DNA of 31,855 nucleotides from an uncultured Clostridia bacterium (GTDB lineage Bacteria > Bacillota > Clostridia > Christensenellales > Borkfalkiaceae): positions 1 to 31,855 of the forward strand of contig CAUHGY010000016.1 of assembly GCA_959605945.1 (NCBI GenBank), read 5' to 3'. The position numbers and the translations under genes are program-made. The notes beneath the pieces are model-generated. The model was given only the letters and a program-made list of their open reading frames with translations. It had not been told where the DNA came from and did no database searches. Of this stretch, positions 23,860 to 30,803 are shown piece by piece; position 1 is the stretch's first letter, and every line of letters starts with the position of its first letter.

Positions 23860-25128
23860 TCAGTCCTGAATTTTCTTAGCGTTGGCAAGGACGTATTTTT
23901 CCGCTTCGTCCGACCAGATGCCGTTGTTCTTTTTGCAAATCTCATCGAGATCGCGGAAGAATTTATCGGTTTTCCCCAGTTCTTCGAAATCGGCGATAGC
24001 GGTCATGGGCATTGATATATGCGTATAAACCAGTTTCTTTGCTCCTTTAATGTTGGGCAGATTGAGCGTGGTGTCGATAACGCTGTCAAGCCCGCCGACG
24101 TGAGAGATCATGATGGAAGGATTGATCCTGCCTTCGCCTGCCATTTTAAGCGCTTCGCGAAGATCCGTTGTATTGCCGCCCGAAGTTCCGGTAATTCTGT
24201 GGAAAGCGTAATGCACGTCGTAGAAATTGAATTTCGCGGAAAAATCGGTCTTGGTAGGACCCGCGAAGAAATTCAGGCAGCCGCCTTCGCCCAAAAGCGC
24301 GTCGCCCTGCTCGACGAGAGCCGATACGGGAGCATATACGAACACGTCGTCATACCCCTTGCCTCCGTTGAGGCTCTTGATATATTCGACGGGATTTTCC
24401 ACGCCGGAAGTGTTGACGTATATCAGCTTGACGCCGTTTTTAGCCGCGTCTTCCACGGTGAGCAGGCTTGCAGCCCTGTCAAGTCTTGCCTGGTCGATAT
24501 CGGTTACGACCATAAGCGACGGCTTTCTGTCGCAGTGGATGCCGTAATCAACGGCGCCGAGCCCCATCGGGCCCACTCCTGCCAGAATTGCCACTGCGCC
24601 GCCTTCCTTGATGCCCATAATGTGAGAATGCGTTTCATAATGAGAATGATAGTTTTCATGATAGCCCGCTATGATGCAGGAAACGGGTTCGGCAAGCGAG
24701 GCCTTGAAATAGCTGTCGCCGTCGTAAGGAATAAGACAGTCCGTCTCCATAACTTCATTGGGAATTATAACGTAAGTCGCGTCGCCGCCGATGTTGCAGT
24801 ATGAATACCCGGGCGCGTACGGAGACCCTTTATAGTTCATTGCCGGCTGAATGCCGAATTTGCTGCCTTCTTTGAATTTGTGCGCCCACTTTTTACCCAC
24901 CTTAATAATGTCGCCGCAGAATTCGTGACCGATGATGACGGGATTTTTGTCGATATCTTCGGGCACTCTTTTGTGATCTGCGCCCTGTATCGCCGCCTTA
25001 TAGCTCGACATGCATATACTGTCAGATACCACACGCGCCAGAATTTCATCGTCCTTGATTTCGGGCAGTTCGAATTCTTCGAGACGAAGATCGCTTTTGC
25101 CGTAAAGTCTAACCGCTTTGGTTTTCAT
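23860..25128 (-). CDS. Zinc-type medium-chain dehydrogenase, SorE-like (L-sorbose-1-phosphate reductase family)
   Basis: A 422-residue MDR alcohol dehydrogenase. It matches the L-sorbose-1-phosphate reductase (SorE) type: RLYGKSDLRLEEFELP, DDEILARVVSDSICMSSYKA, PVIIGHEFCGDI, PGYSYCNIGGDATYVIIPNEV and LNFFAGPTKTDFSAKFNFYDVHYAFHRITGTSGGNT. Likely catalytic zinc ligands are Cys39, His68, Glu69 and Glu147; the four-cysteine structural zinc lobe is absent, as in SorE. Nucleotide-binding loop AGVGPMGLG at 184-192. It probably interconverts a sugar- or polyol-phosphate and its keto form. It is the first gene of the operon with E2, E3 and E1, controlled from the DeoR intergenic region. Alternative: a butanediol-dehydrogenase-like partner to an acetoin dehydrogenase. 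Confidence 0.88.
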   Translation of the reverse strand: MKTKAVRLYGKSDLRLEEFELPEIKDDEILARVVSDSICMSSYKAAIQGADHKRVPEDIDKNPVIIGHEFCGDIIKVGKKWAHKFKEGSKFGIQPAMNYKGSPYAPGYSYCNIGGDATYVIIPNEVMETDCLIPYDGDSYFKASLAEPVSCIIAGYHENYHSHYETHSHIMGIKEGGAVAILAGVGPMGLGAVDYGIHCDRKPSLMVVTDIDQARLDRAASLLTVEDAAKNGVKLIYVNTSGVENPVEYIKSLNGGKGYDDVFVYAPVSALVEQGDALLGEGGCLNFFAGPTKTDFSAKFNFYDVHYAFHRITGTSGGNTTDLREALKMAGEGRINPSIMISHVGGLDSVIDTTLNLPNIKGAKKLVYTHISMPMTAIADFEELGKTDKFFRDLDEICKKNNGIWSDEAEKYVLANAKKIQD

Positions 25129-25138
25129 TTATGTTTAT
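25126..25138 (-). promoter_or_regulatory. Candidate DeoR box at the dehydrogenase start codon
   Basis: Minus-strand ATAAACATAAATG, overlapping the ribosome binding site and ATG of the dehydrogenase gene. The identical 13-mer occurs on the plus strand at 25297-25309 in front of deoR. The occurrence at both ends of the divergent region in opposite orientation suggests an operator pair; binding is inferred. Confidence 0.5.
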
Positions 25139-25214
25139 CCTCCTGACTACTTTCTTATTACGAAAATACCGCAGCCCCGATAATTTTCAGACTACTCCTC
25201 TATTTTCCGCCGCT

Positions 25215-25232
25215 ATTATACCATATAAACAT
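25215..25232 (-). promoter_or_regulatory. Promoter of the dehydrogenase-complex operon with DeoR-like half box
   Basis: Minus-strand extended -10 TGGTATAAT (25215-25223). No clear -35. A shortened ATAAACAT box (25225-25232, plus strand) lies immediately upstream of the -10, where a bound repressor would block the promoter. Confidence 0.55.
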
Positions 25233-25257
25233 TTAAAAAGTATCATATAAAATCAAG

Positions 25258-25286
25258 TTGCAAAATGTAATTATTTATGATAAAAT
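25258..25286 (+). promoter_or_regulatory. Sigma-A promoter of deoR-family gene
   Basis: TTGCAA (25258-25263), 17-base spacer, TAAAAT (25281-25286). A degenerate box TATTTATGATAAA (25272-25284, 9/13 to the rc of the 13-mer) overlaps the -10, and the exact 13-mer follows at 25297-25309, suggesting autoregulation. Confidence 0.6.
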
Positions 25287-25296
25287 ATAATCACAA

Positions 25297-25309
25297 ATAA
25301 ACATAAATG
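25297..25309 (+). promoter_or_regulatory. Candidate DeoR box upstream of deoR gene
   Basis: ATAAACATAAATG, identical to the minus-strand copy at 25126-25138. It sits just downstream of the deoR promoter -10 box, in the 5' leader. Confidence 0.5.
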
Positions 25310-25342
25310 CGCAAAGCTTAAACGGAGCAGGGAGAGAACCAT

Positions 25343-26119
25343 ATGTTTACCTTGGAAAGACAGGAAGAAATTCTGGAGATACTGAACAGAAAAAAATCGG
25401 TAACGGTAGACGAGCTTGCCGCCGAACTTTACGTCAGCGGGGCGACCATACGGCGCGATCTCCGCGCTATGGAAAAACAGGGTCTGCTCATCCGTTCGCA
25501 CGGCGGCGCAATGCCGTTTAAATCGAGCGCCGAAGAGAGCGCTTTCGCCATCAGAGAACAGGAAAACACCGCCGCAAAACGAAAAATCGCAAGTCTCGCT
25601 CTACGGCTTATCAAAAACGGCTTTTCGCTTTTCGTGGATTCGAGCAGCACGACGGGTTTTGTAGTTCCCCTGCTCAACGACTTTACTTATCTTTCGGTCA
25701 CCACCACGGGAATCAGAAACGCCATACTGCTTTCGCAGACCAACAGCGTCAAAATATACGTCGCGGGAGGGCTGGTGGAAAACCACTCAAATTCAATCAC
25801 CGGCACGGATACCATGGATTACATTTCGCGCCTTCACGCAGATCTTGCCATAGTTTCATGCATGGGAGTGGGGCTCGACACGGGTTTTACGGACGCAAGC
25901 ATCGAACAGACAAAGCTCAAACAGCAAATGCGCAGAAATTCGCATAAAGTGGCAATGCTCTGCGACAGTACTAAATTCGGCAAAACTTTCATGTGCAAGG
26001 ACTTCGACTTTGACGACATAGATTATCTTATAACCGAAAAGACCCCGCCGATAGAATATGTCGAGCGCATCGCTCAGACGGGCTGCCGGCTTATCACCCC
26101 GGAAAATACGGAATTTTGA
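25343..26119 (+). CDS. DeoR/GlpR-family sugar-metabolism repressor
   Basis: A 258-residue DeoR-type regulator. The N-terminal winged helix is ERQEEILEILNRKKSVTVDE and the following AELYVSGATIRRDLRAMEK, ending with the family signature RSHGGA. The C-terminal sensor domain has the phosphosugar-isomerase-like fold: FVDSSSTTGFVVPLL, VTTTGIRNAILL, VYVAGG-like IYVAGGLVENHSNSITG, MGVGLDTGFTD and the ending CDSTKFGKTF. DeoR proteins sense phosphorylated sugars. It is divergent from the SorE-like/E2/E3/E1 operon and is its probable repressor through the ATAAACAT boxes. GGGAGAG precedes the start. Confidence 0.94.
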   Translation: MFTLERQEEILEILNRKKSVTVDELAAELYVSGATIRRDLRAMEKQGLLIRSHGGAMPFKSSAEESAFAIREQENTAAKRKIASLALRLIKNGFSLFVDSSSTTGFVVPLLNDFTYLSVTTTGIRNAILLSQTNSVKIYVAGGLVENHSNSITGTDTMDYISRLHADLAIVSCMGVGLDTGFTDASIEQTKLKQQMRRNSHKVAMLCDSTKFGKTFMCKDFDFDDIDYLITEKTPPIEYVERIAQTGCRLITPENTEF

Positions 26120-26419
26120 AAAAGAATATTATGTTTCTTGCCTTGCCGGACAGTTTACTATCGGTTGATTATGTTAAAAACGCCGCAATTTGCGGCGTTT
26201 TTTGAAAAATTTTTTATAACAGAAAATATAAAAAAATTTATGAACTTAACTTGAGCGGCAATCGATAAAACCGCCGTCATCAGCCATACACAACGTTTTA
26301 ATATGAAATATATATCGTATTGAATTTATTCAAGAAATTTAAAACATATTGAAATTATTGCCGCTTTTTTGCAGAAACTCGTTATGCTGCGTCTCTTTTA
26401 TTCGCGGTAAACAAAAACG
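26120..26419. other. Gene-free stretch with terminator and distant inverted repeat
   Basis: 300 bases without a gene. After the deoR terminator, AGCGGCAAT (26254-26262) is complementary to ATTGCCGCT (26357-26365), the latter followed by TTTTTT. A short structured RNA ending at that T-run is possible; the 94-base loop makes a simple hairpin unlikely. Confidence 0.4.
26176..26202 (+). terminator. Rho-independent terminator of deoR gene
   Basis: AAAAACGCCGCAA-T-TTGCGGCGTTTTT: 13-bp complementary arms, followed by TG and more T. Symmetric A/T tracts allow both directions. Confidence 0.88.
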
Positions 26420-26848
26420 TCACGTCCTGCCGAAGTCTTCCATCGCCCTGACTCGTACGTTTTCAAGCATTTTATAAACCATTCCGAGTTTAGCGTTATC
26501 ACGGCGAAGATTTACGCATTCTCTGCTGTAAGACACGCTTTTATCAATGTCGCGCTCATAGATGAAATTTATATAGCAGTCGTGGCACCAGTGATTTCTT
26601 TTATCCGTCATATCCTGCAAAAATTCGTAATCTTCCAAAGATATATAGGCGTTGCCGTCGCTCAAATCCAGCCGTTTAAGATTTTCTATCGTCGCGCCGA
26701 GCGTCCATTTTTTGCGTTCTATCTCACGGAGCGTTCTTTTCATATCCCCGTTGTGCATCGCCGCGTATATCATTTTTACGTCGTGCTCTATTATCTGGCA
26801 ATACATAATCGTCTGCCCGAGCATAAAGTGAAATTCGTTTATATCCAT
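26420..26848 (-). CDS. Orphan protein with HEPN-like RX4H motif
   Basis: A 142-residue all-helical-looking soluble protein that I do not recognise by name. The N-terminal helix EFHFMLGQTIMYCQIIEHDV and the later TDKRNHWCHDCYINF resemble HEPN proteins: RNHWCH fits the RX4-6H ribonuclease motif with a polar residue after Arg, at about residues 83-88. HEPN domains occur in RNase toxins and nucleotide-modified toxins; no nucleotidyltransferase or antitoxin partner is adjacent, so function is open. It has its own near-consensus promoter at 26876-26904 and AAAGGGG before the start. Nothing links it to the metabolic genes on both sides. Confidence 0.65.
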   Translation of the reverse strand: MDINEFHFMLGQTIMYCQIIEHDVKMIYAAMHNGDMKRTLREIERKKWTLGATIENLKRLDLSDGNAYISLEDYEFLQDMTDKRNHWCHDCYINFIYERDIDKSVSYSRECVNLRRDNAKLGMVYKMLENVRVRAMEDFGRT

Positions 26849-26875
26849 AGCCTGCCCCTTTACGTGTTTTTTAGC

Positions 26876-26904
26876 AGTATATCACGGATGATAAAATATT
26901 TCAA
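26876..26904 (-). promoter_or_regulatory. Sigma-A promoter of the HEPN-like gene
   Basis: Minus strand TTGAAA (26899-26904), 17-base spacer, TATACT (26876-26881). Both hexamers match 5/6. Confidence 0.75.
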
Positions 26905-27043
26905 GCGAAGCGGAGAAAATTTTACCGCCCGCATGCCCGCACAAAAAGGGCGCGTTTTAGCGGCTTTAATCGTATAAATCTGAAAGTAAACCGTATTCAT
27001 AAGACCGCTGGATTGTTGACATAAAATTGTTTTAAATAAAGTT

Positions 27044-27078
27044 ACGCCCGGCGGAAGGGTTTCCCTTCCGCCGGGCGT
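27044..27078. terminator. 16-bp terminator of the aldolase operon
   Basis: ACGCCCGGCGGAAGGG, loop TTT, CCCTTCCGCCGGGCGT: a perfect 16-bp stem, followed on the minus strand by AACTTTATTT. It closes the minus-strand aldolase operon. Confidence 0.85.
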
Positions 27079-27155
27079 TCTTAATTAGATAATTTATTTC
27101 CGTTACGCCGACGTCAAAAACATTTCATTTACTTATCGCGCCGCCGAATACGATA

Positions 27156-28184
27156 TTATTTCACCGACCTGCGGTACTTTTCCGCTTCCCAGTTATTGAT
27201 GAAATCCACTTCTTTTTCGTTCATTACGGAAAGCGTCAGTTTGGCGTTTCTTATCGCCGTGACGACGAAAAGATACGCCGCAAGCGTTTCTTCGAGAGTG
27301 GTTGCCTGCTTTAAGTCGGTATTATAATAAACCTTGCCCTTATTCACCACGAGAGTGTCGGGAGAATGAGCCAGAATGTTATTGAGATAAACCAACTGAT
27401 CGGGATAAAGCGGTATTTTATCGAGAAACGCCTTATTAAGTTCGTTTTCGGCAACGAACCGCTTGACAACGGGAGTATCCGAACAGTACCCCGTAGGCGT
27501 GGGGGTCAGTTCGACTTTGCGGAAATTATCCGAAAACCCGAAATAATTTCTTATAGTCTCGTTGACGTCGGTGTTCACTGTCTTTACCCTGTCCAGATAA
27601 TCGCCGTGAACTACAAGCCCGTGATTTTTCATGAATATAACTTCCGGATATCTGCCGTTCGCTTTGATATATCTCTCTATTTCGGCTTTCATAGCAAGCG
27701 TGAGCTCGAAACCGGGATTGATATAAGGCAGGAAAATAAAACCGAAATCTTTGTCTTTGAACAGCTTTTCGGCAAGCGACTCGCCTTCCCGGCTGCAAGT
27801 TAAAATATTCGCGTAAACCGAATGTGTATGTATGACGTATTTTTTAAGAATCGCGTGAAATCCTACTTCAACGCTGGGGCGCAGCGTGGCGACGCCTTCA
27901 AGCGGAACAATCGATTCTTTTGCGATCTCCGCGCTTTCTTTTTCGTAATCTTTCTTGACGGAAAGATCAACGCTGTTATAATAGTCGCTTATTTTTTTCT
28001 GATCTACGGCGACGAAAGCTGTCGTTTCGGTTATATCCATAAGCCTGTAACCCGACGCCTTGATTGCCATAAGCCCCTTGGCGGTATTTTTGACCGACGT
28101 GTTGCCCCCGCCGCCCTGCGTATAATCGGCACGGCTGCCGGCGTAAGCCGAAATATCTACAAGTTCTCTGATCTCTTTTATCAT
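27156..28184 (-). CDS. Class II aldolase/adducin-family protein
   Basis: A 342-residue zinc-dependent class II aldolase-fold protein, a family that cleaves ketose-1-phosphates such as fuculose- or rhamnulose-phosphate into dihydroxyacetone phosphate and an aldehyde, or acts as epimerase or decarboxylase. Motifs: GGGGNTSVK (24-32), LRPSVEVGFH with catalytic-type Glu106, the metal ligands HTH (119, 121) and MKNHGL with His188. The glycine-rich start and length resemble the aldolase part of the bifunctional rhamnulose-1-phosphate aldolases rather than FucA (about 215 residues); the extra C-terminal 90 residues hold no recognised motif. Substrate unknown. GGAG is 9 bases before the ATG. It follows the tandem aldolase gene in the same operon. 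Confidence 0.85.
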   Translation of the reverse strand: MIKEIRELVDISAYAGSRADYTQGGGGNTSVKNTAKGLMAIKASGYRLMDITETTAFVAVDQKKISDYYNSVDLSVKKDYEKESAEIAKESIVPLEGVATLRPSVEVGFHAILKKYVIHTHSVYANILTCSREGESLAEKLFKDKDFGFIFLPYINPGFELTLAMKAEIERYIKANGRYPEVIFMKNHGLVVHGDYLDRVKTVNTDVNETIRNYFGFSDNFRKVELTPTPTGYCSDTPVVKRFVAENELNKAFLDKIPLYPDQLVYLNNILAHSPDTLVVNKGKVYYNTDLKQATTLEETLAAYLFVVTAIRNAKLTLSVMNEKEVDFINNWEAEKYRRSVK

Positions 28185-28210
28185 TTAATTTTCTCCGTTT
28201 AAGAATATAA

Positions 28211-28234
28211 AGAGCCGCCGTAAAAGACGGCTCT
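28211..28234 (-). terminator. Intercistronic hairpin between the two aldolase genes
   Basis: AGAGCCG and CGGCTCT with a 10-base loop, followed on the minus strand by TTTATATTC. The T-tract is weak; it may reduce expression of the downstream aldolase or stabilise the upstream transcript. Confidence 0.45.
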
Positions 28235-28264
28235 CCGTTTAAGGCGAAGTCCTGCGCTCTTCTG

Positions 28265-29554
28265 TCAGTTGAGGTTGAACGCCTTGTTGATGTCTTCCAC
28301 TTCCTTGTCGCTTATCATCACTATTTCGCCTATCATTTTAGCGTGTATAATAGTATTTGCGGTAAATTCGGCAACTTCCAGGCGGTCGAACGCATTGATA
28401 AGAGTTTTTCCCGTGCTGATGACGCTGTCGTTTTCGACGAGAACTACCGGAGAGTGGTCGGAAATCATTTCGGAAATCTTTTCGGGATTCGTAATATTGG
28501 TTCCGAAAGGCACCCTGCCGATATCGCGCATGGCGATATAAGATTCGGGAATGGTGCGGCTGTCGATAGGAGTGTGCGTGACGCCGAAAGCCATAAGGTG
28601 TTTAGGATGAGCGACGGTTATGGCGTTGATTTCGGGATGGTCGTCATAAATGCGTTTATGCAGACTTACCGAACGGCTGGGGCGTTTGCCCGCTTCTCTC
28701 CAATTGAAATCTATACGCACGATGTCTTCGGGTTCGATATATTTTCTGTCCACTCCGTACGGCGTGATAAGAAAACTGTCTTTATTGAGTCTTACGGAAA
28801 AAGTGCCCTGCGTGCTGGTGAAAAGCCCCTGGTCGTAAGACCTGTGAATGAGTGCGCACATTTCCTTTCTGAGCTTTCTTTCTTCAGAACTGTAAGTGGT
28901 GGGAATAAATTCTCCGAGAGAATAAAGTCCCTTTCTGTCGGTCAGCGCTATCTGTTCGTCGGTAAGCGACTGCGGCGTGCCGAGAATGGACGCCGTAATT
29001 CCTATCGATGCGGCAAAATTGAGCGTTTCAAATCTTTTGAAGGCTTCGAACAGGCTGTCCGCGCAGGTTATAACGCCGTGGTTTTCCATGATGACGGCAT
29101 TATAGCCCTTCTTTATTTCCGCCACTATTCTTTCGGCAAGCGCCTGGCTGCCGGGTACTTCGTATTTGGCGATACCCACCGTTCCGCAAACCTGATGGGG
29201 CGTGGGAATGATGTTTATGCTGGGAATTTTACGGATAAGGCTGTAACTGACAAGTGCCGGCGGATGAGCGTGTAAAACCGCGGAGACATCCGGACGTGTT
29301 TTATAAACAAGTCTGTGGAAAGGAAGTTCAACGGACGGTTTATATTTACCTATCACCGTCCCGTCGGGAAGCACTTTGCATATATCCGACGGCGTGAGCG
29401 AGCCTTTGTCTATACCGGACGGCGTGATCCATATAATGCCTTCACTGTCCATAATGGAAAGATTACCGCCCGAAGTGGTTGTAAGCCCTTTCTGATATAC
29501 GCGGTTGATAAGCAGAACGATCTGTTCCGCGGGATGCATAAGATTGAAATTCAT
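28265..29554 (-). CDS. Double class II aldolase, second domain lacks metal ligands
   Basis: A 429-residue protein built from two class II aldolase/adducin domains in tandem. Domain 1 (about 5-200) is complete: SGGNLS (28-33), PSVELPFH with Glu76, HAH (95-97) and ENHGV with His159. Domain 2 (about 225-425) aligns but has lost most ligands: Glu76 is Ser295, the first His of HAH is Val314 while the second is kept (His316), and His159 is Asp376. It therefore reads as one active unit and one pseudo-enzyme unit, presumably structural or regulatory. The substrate is unknown. AAGGAG precedes the ATG by 8 bases. It follows the SrlD-like dehydrogenase in the operon. Confidence 0.87.
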   Translation of the reverse strand: MNFNLMHPAEQIVLLINRVYQKGLTTTSGGNLSIMDSEGIIWITPSGIDKGSLTPSDICKVLPDGTVIGKYKPSVELPFHRLVYKTRPDVSAVLHAHPPALVSYSLIRKIPSINIIPTPHQVCGTVGIAKYEVPGSQALAERIVAEIKKGYNAVIMENHGVITCADSLFEAFKRFETLNFAASIGITASILGTPQSLTDEQIALTDRKGLYSLGEFIPTTYSSEERKLRKEMCALIHRSYDQGLFTSTQGTFSVRLNKDSFLITPYGVDRKYIEPEDIVRIDFNWREAGKRPSRSVSLHKRIYDDHPEINAITVAHPKHLMAFGVTHTPIDSRTIPESYIAMRDIGRVPFGTNITNPEKISEMISDHSPVVLVENDSVISTGKTLINAFDRLEVAEFTANTIIHAKMIGEIVMISDKEVEDINKAFNLN

Positions 29555-29686
29555 ATCTATAACTCCTTTTAAAATATATCTTTTCCCCTATGTCACCGTA
29601 ATTATACTTTTGAACGGTATTTCGTCCGCATAACGACCGCCGCCGAAAAAGCAAACGGAAATGTACGGCGAACGCCGTGCAATCTT

Positions 29687-30463
29687 TTACATCTGCTGAC
29701 CGCCCGTCACGTTGATGGACTGACCCGTCATATAGCCCGAATAGTCGGACGCGAGAAAGACCATAACGTCTTCGATGTCCTTATATTCGCAGGAGCGCTT
29801 CATGGGAACCTGATTGATGTATTTTTCCCTTACCTGTTCTTCTGTAATACCCTGGTTTGCGGCATACTGCTTGAACAGGCTGTTCACCCACAGCGGAGAA
29901 TTCAGAAGGTTGCCGGGGCAGATGCAGTTTACTCTGACGCCGCTTTCCGCAAATTCAAGCGCAAGGCTCTGAGTTAGACCTACGCCGCCGAATTTGCTCG
30001 AAGCGTAAGCGCCGTTTTTATAACTGCCCTTTTTGCCCGATTTGCTGTTTATCTGAATGATGCTGCCGCTCTTTCTTTCGAGCATGGAAGGAGCGAACGC
30101 TTTTACGACGTTGAAATAGCCGTTAAGGTTTATATCAGTAACCAATTTGAACGCTTCGGGGGTAAGCGAGAAAATATCTCCGCTCTTGACGATAGCGGCG
30201 TTGGATATAAGTATATCCACCTTGCCCCACTTGGCAAGAACTTCTTTGGCGGCGGCTTCGCACTGGTCGAACTTGGTTACGTCCACGGCGATGGCGATGC
30301 CTTCCTTAAGTTTTGCCGCAACCGACTTCGCGCCTTCGAAATTGATGTCGCAGACGGCTACTTTGCAGCCTTCCTTGTCCAGTCTGAGCGCAAGCGCTTC
30401 GCCAAGTCCCTGGCTGGCGCCCGTTACTACGGCAACTTTGCCTTTCAAATCGATTAAACTCAT
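29687..30463 (-). CDS. SDR dehydrogenase, SrlD-like (sorbitol-6-phosphate 2-dehydrogenase family)
   Basis: A 258-residue classical SDR. Motifs: TGASQGLG (14-21), SNAAI, and catalytic Ser140, Tyr153 and Lys157. The stretches IIQINSKSGKKGS, KFGGVGLTQSLALEFAESGV, GNLLNSP and TGQSINVTGGQQM match E. coli SrlD (GutD), which oxidises sorbitol-6-phosphate to fructose-6-phosphate with NAD. A polyol-phosphate substrate is thus likely, but the exact one is not proven. AAGGAG stands 9 bases before the ATG. It is upstream of the two aldolase genes and downstream of the PHP gene, and together they suggest a sugar-alcohol or sugar-phosphate pathway. Confidence 0.9.
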   Translation of the reverse strand: MSLIDLKGKVAVVTGASQGLGEALALRLDKEGCKVAVCDINFEGAKSVAAKLKEGIAIAVDVTKFDQCEAAAKEVLAKWGKVDILISNAAIVKSGDIFSLTPEAFKLVTDINLNGYFNVVKAFAPSMLERKSGSIIQINSKSGKKGSYKNGAYASSKFGGVGLTQSLALEFAESGVRVNCICPGNLLNSPLWVNSLFKQYAANQGITEEQVREKYINQVPMKRSCEYKDIEDVMVFLASDYSGYMTGQSINVTGGQQM

Positions 30464-30803
30464 TTTTCTTTTCTCCTTATAATAAGTTTCCGTTTAATTT
30501 TGTTTATTGATTTATAATTTAATTTTTTTATTCTGATTTCCGATTGTAAAGCGTCCGCTCATTCAGGTTTTGACGAAAAGCGTACGCGGCGATTTTCTTT
30601 TTTACCCGATATTCTTTTTAGCGCGTTTATTTACAGCGTTTATTGGCTGCGTTTTTTACCGTGTTTTATTACCGTTACCGCCGCGCCGACATAGCACCCG
30701 TTTATACTTTCAGCGTTTTTTACCGTTACCGCCGCGATTAAAAAGAAAAATTATTTATATTTTCCGCCGCTTTATCCGCCGCGCGGTCTGCCGCCCGAAA
30801 CGT
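30464..30803 (-). other. Gene-free leader with degenerate tandem repeats
   Basis: 340 bases between the PHP gene and the SrlD-like gene. Near the middle is the ~13-bp repeat array at 30623-30676 with a further copy at 30713-30736. No clear sigma-A promoter was found on the minus strand. The remainder is pyrimidine-rich on the plus strand. Confidence 0.5.
30623..30676. repeat. Four degenerate ~13-14-bp tandem units
   Basis: GCGTTTATTTACA (30623-30635), GCGTTTATTGGCT (30636-30648), GCGTTTTTTACCGT (30649-30662) and GTTTTATTACCGTT (30663-30676), plus a repeat of the third unit at 30713-30726. TACCGTTACCGCCGCG occurs at 30670-30685 and 30721-30736. On the minus strand the first two contain AATAAAC, also the core of the DeoR-type boxes. 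Confidence 0.6.

Larger units (their letters stand above)
26849..27155. other. Gene-free stretch upstream of the HEPN-like gene
   Basis: 307 bases holding the HEPN-like gene promoter (26876-26904) and the 16-bp terminator of the aldolase operon (27044-27078). Nothing else was recognised. Confidence 0.6.

Noticed and set aside
28343..29275. Long plus-strand frame opposite the tandem aldolase
   Set aside because: Shadow of a clear aldolase gene on the minus strand.
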